From Prevotellaceae bacterium (GTDB lineage Bacteria > Bacteroidota > Bacteroidia > Bacteroidales > UBA932), in contig JAIROF010000239.1 in assembly GCA_031257655.1 (NCBI GenBank), forward strand, positions 1 through 8,422: DNA of 8,422 nucleotides, in the 5' to 3' direction. The notes beneath the pieces are model-generated. The model saw only the letters and a program-made list of their open reading frames with translations. It searched no databases and had not been told where the DNA came from. This document shows positions 7,211 to 8,422 of the stretch, one piece after another (positions within the stretch are counted from its first letter, which is position 1; every line of letters begins with the position of its first letter). Made by a program: the position numbers and the translations under genes.

Positions 7211-7227
7211 TAAGCGCTTAAAATTTA
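7211..7227 (-). promoter_or_regulatory. Operator-like palindrome with overlapping promoter-like box
   Basis: TAAGCGCTTA (7211-7220) is a perfect 10-base palindrome 37-46 bases upstream of the fusion-enzyme start. Its AAGCGCTT core is the form bound by many LacI-family repressors. On the minus strand TAAATTTT (7227 to 7220) is one base off the Bacteroidota -7 consensus TAnnTTTG and touches the palindrome, so a bound repressor would sit at the transcription start. No clear TTTG -33 box was found. A partial second copy, GATAAGCG, occurs at 7161-7168 inside the signal-peptide codons. The palindrome is seen directly; regulator and promoter are inference. Confidence 0.35.
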
Positions 7228-7307
7228 TTTTATGTTTTACTATATATGCTGTACGCGGGTATATTTTGTGCATTGGCTACGCCGAGCTCCGCTCCGGTTC
7301 GCTCCGA

Positions 7308-7322
7308 TTCCCCGTAGGGGAA
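7308..7322. repeat. Small CCCC-GTA-GGGG hairpin
   Basis: TTCCCC (7308-7313) pairs with GGGGAA (7317-7322) around GTA. It follows a stretch with repeated CTCCG words (about 7286-7306) and sits between the operon leader and the mobile-element end. It has no T-run. It resembles the dispersed GTAGGGG hairpins I recall from Bacteroidota intergenic DNA. It may lie in the 5' region of the operon, but no role can be assigned. Confidence 0.4.
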
Positions 7323-7349
7323 CAATAAATAATGGATTGATGCCTAACG

Positions 7350-7523
7350 GGTAGTGTCATAAATTGTAGGGAGTGAAAAACCTAATTTATACCTAATTTT
7401 AATAACAAAACGACCTCAGTAGCAGAGTGATATAATAGAAATAACAACTTCATTAACCTCATTAATGTAAATGATTTATAATCAGCATAATACTTGTCGT
7501 ATCATACAATTTATGACATCACC
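7350..7523. mobile_element. 174-bp element with 19-bp terminal inverted repeats (MITE or IS remnant)
   Basis: The left end GGTAGTGTCATAAATTGTA (7350-7368) and right end (7505-7523) are inverted repeats differing at two adjacent positions, with 14 inner bases identical. The interior is very AT-rich, with a doubled CCTAATTT near the left end and no transposase-sized frame. This is the shape of a miniature inverted-repeat element or an internally deleted insertion sequence. No target-site duplication is visible. Recognisable ATPase coding begins within a few bases of the right end, so the element probably caused or marks the 5' truncation of that gene by insertion followed by deletion. The IS family cannot be named from the sequence alone. 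Confidence 0.6.
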
Positions 7524-8305
7524 AAAATTTCGACAACGCGCTTTTTCTGAATTTTGAGGATATTCGCCTTTCGGCATTTGAAACGGCCGATTTTACGCGC
7601 CTGTTGAACGAAATCAGGCGGCGAAACATCAACGTGCTTTTTTTTGACGAAATTCAGGCAGCTGCAGGTTGGGAAATTTTTATATATCAGATACTTCGCG
7701 AAGGCTTCAAAGTTTTTATCAGCGGCTCGAATGCTTCGCTGCTCAGCACCGAAATGGCTACTCACCTCACCGGACGGCAGGTTTCTATCGAACTTTTTCC
7801 GTTTTCGTACTCCGAATTTCTGAAGATGAAAAATTTGCAGGCAAACGCCGAGACTTTTGACCTTTACCTAAAAATAGGCGGTATGCCTGAATTTGTGAAA
7901 ACCGAACGGCAAATTGTGCTTACATCGCTTACAGACGATATTTTAATAAAAGATATTGCCGTGCGCCATTCGCTGAAAGACACAGATTCGCTGCGCCAGC
8001 TGACGCTTTATCTGAATACAAACATCGGACGTCCTGTTTCGGCAAACAAGCTTACCAACTTGTTTGGCATAAAAACGGCGTCTACGCTGCTCGAATATTT
8101 TTCGTATTTGCAGGATTGCTATCTTTTTGATTTTGTGCCGCAGTTTAGCTATTCGCTCAAAACGCAAACGCGCAATCCGAAAAAAGTATATGCTGTTGAT
8201 ACAGGCTTGAGTAGCGCGCTTGCTTTTAAGCTCAGCGAAAATGTCGGCTTTCTGTTTGAGAATGCCGTTTACCTGCATTTGCGCCGTCGCCACAGAAAAA
8301 TTTAT
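7524..8305 (+). pseudogene. Truncated AAA_14/DUF4143-type ATPase
   Basis: The translated frame has no start codon near its beginning; the first in-frame ATG is at 7754. It still reads continuously as the widespread ATP-binding proteins that pair an AAA_14 domain with a DUF4143 region. Seen in order: DNALFLNFEDIR, Walker B NVLFFDEIQ (from 7631), sensor strand VFISGSNASLL, HLTGR, ELFPFSYSEFL, GGMPEFV, DDILIKDIAVRH, LLEYFSYLQDCYLFDF, KKVYAVDTGL and ENAVYLHLRRR. About 260 codons remain. The N-terminal part with the P-loop is gone, cut at the mobile-element end at 7523. After KIY (8305) similarity fades and the frame runs, still open, into repeat DNA, so the C-terminal part is lost as well. No internal frameshift or stop is seen, suggesting recent decay. 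Its composition is more AT-rich than the operon. A functional shortened protein is unlikely without Walker A. Confidence 0.8.
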
Positions 8306-8347
8306 GTAACTACTCAGGTAGCATATTTCATTGCAAATCACAAAAGT

Positions 8348-8422
8348 AATAAAAATTCTCCTTGTGAAAACCTTGTGTTCTTTGTGTCTTCGTGGTATTT
8401 TTCCAACCACAAAGGAACAAAG
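8348..8422. repeat. Palindromic CTTTGTG-word repeat, cut by window edge
   Basis: Degenerate words CTTGTG, CTTTGTG and CTTCGTGG recur on one strand. CTTTGTGTCTTCGTGGT (8380-8396) then pairs in inverse with ACCACAAAGGAACAAAG (8406-8422), matching at 14 of 17 positions around a short AT-rich loop. The right arm continues past the window. Organisation and words resemble the GC-richer palindrome at 129-215, and the two share the shape GTGAAA-CCT. It directly follows the broken end of the ATPase pseudogene. Function unknown. Confidence 0.5.

Noticed and set aside
7175..7273. Upstream start for the fusion enzyme at 7273
   Set aside because: It would place 33 lysine- and isoleucine-rich residues before a clear signal peptide beginning at 7174, in AT-rich leader DNA with the operator-like palindrome. 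The internal Met is the better start.
7335..7535. Target-site duplication around the inverted-repeat element
   Set aside because: The flanks CCTAACG and AAAATTT do not match at any reasonable end position, so none is claimed.
7943..8410. Minus-strand frame of 155 codons at the right edge
   Set aside because: It is antisense to clear AAA_14/DUF4143 coding sequence and begins in repeat DNA.

Overview
The window looks like a piece of a Bacteroidota chromosome, probably Bacteroidales or a close relative. The reasons are A-rich leaders without Shine-Dalgarno boxes, a xylan-use enzyme set typical of that phylum, and a 7-bp intergenic repeat plus small hairpin repeats of a kind I recall from Bacteroidota. 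The phylum assignment is inference.

Layout, left to right. Bases 1-451 hold no gene. They carry a terminator-like hairpin (41-63), a large imperfect palindrome (129-215), two stray copies of a 7-bp repeat (223-236) and an AT-rich hairpin (348-372). Bases 452-7174 are three genes on the minus strand. In transcription order these are a large secreted GH115 alpha-glucuronidase fused to a CE15 glucuronoyl esterase (7174-3278), a GPH-family sugar:cation symporter (3244-1835) and a GH10 endo-xylanase lipoprotein (1597-452). The 237-bp gap before the xylanase holds two hairpins and a 17-unit heptamer array (1729-1847), which supplies the symporter's stop codon. Upstream of the operon, 7175-7349 is a leader with an operator-like palindrome and a hairpin. 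A 174-bp element with 19-bp inverted ends (7350-7523) follows, and it abuts a plus-strand ATPase pseudogene (7524-8305). That pseudogene has lost its P-loop end and runs into a second palindromic repeat at the right edge (8348-8422).

How the genes work together: the set fits glucuronoxylan breakdown. The xylanase would cut the backbone. The CE15 domain would cleave esters on the 4-O-methyl-glucuronic acid side chains, such as lignin links. The GH115 domain would then remove the freed uronic acid, and the symporter would import the resulting xylo-oligosaccharides or xylosides. Putting the esterase and glucuronidase on one chain couples two consecutive debranching steps. No SusC/SusD pair, regulator, xylosidase or xylose isomerase is present in the window.

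The three operon genes are visibly GC-rich. The right-hand 1 kb is clearly more AT-rich and carries a broken gene between repeat elements, so it looks like a different, decaying neighbourhood. The most notable points are the GH115-CE15 fusion with a non-canonical esterase acid residue, and the repeat array that ends a coding sequence.
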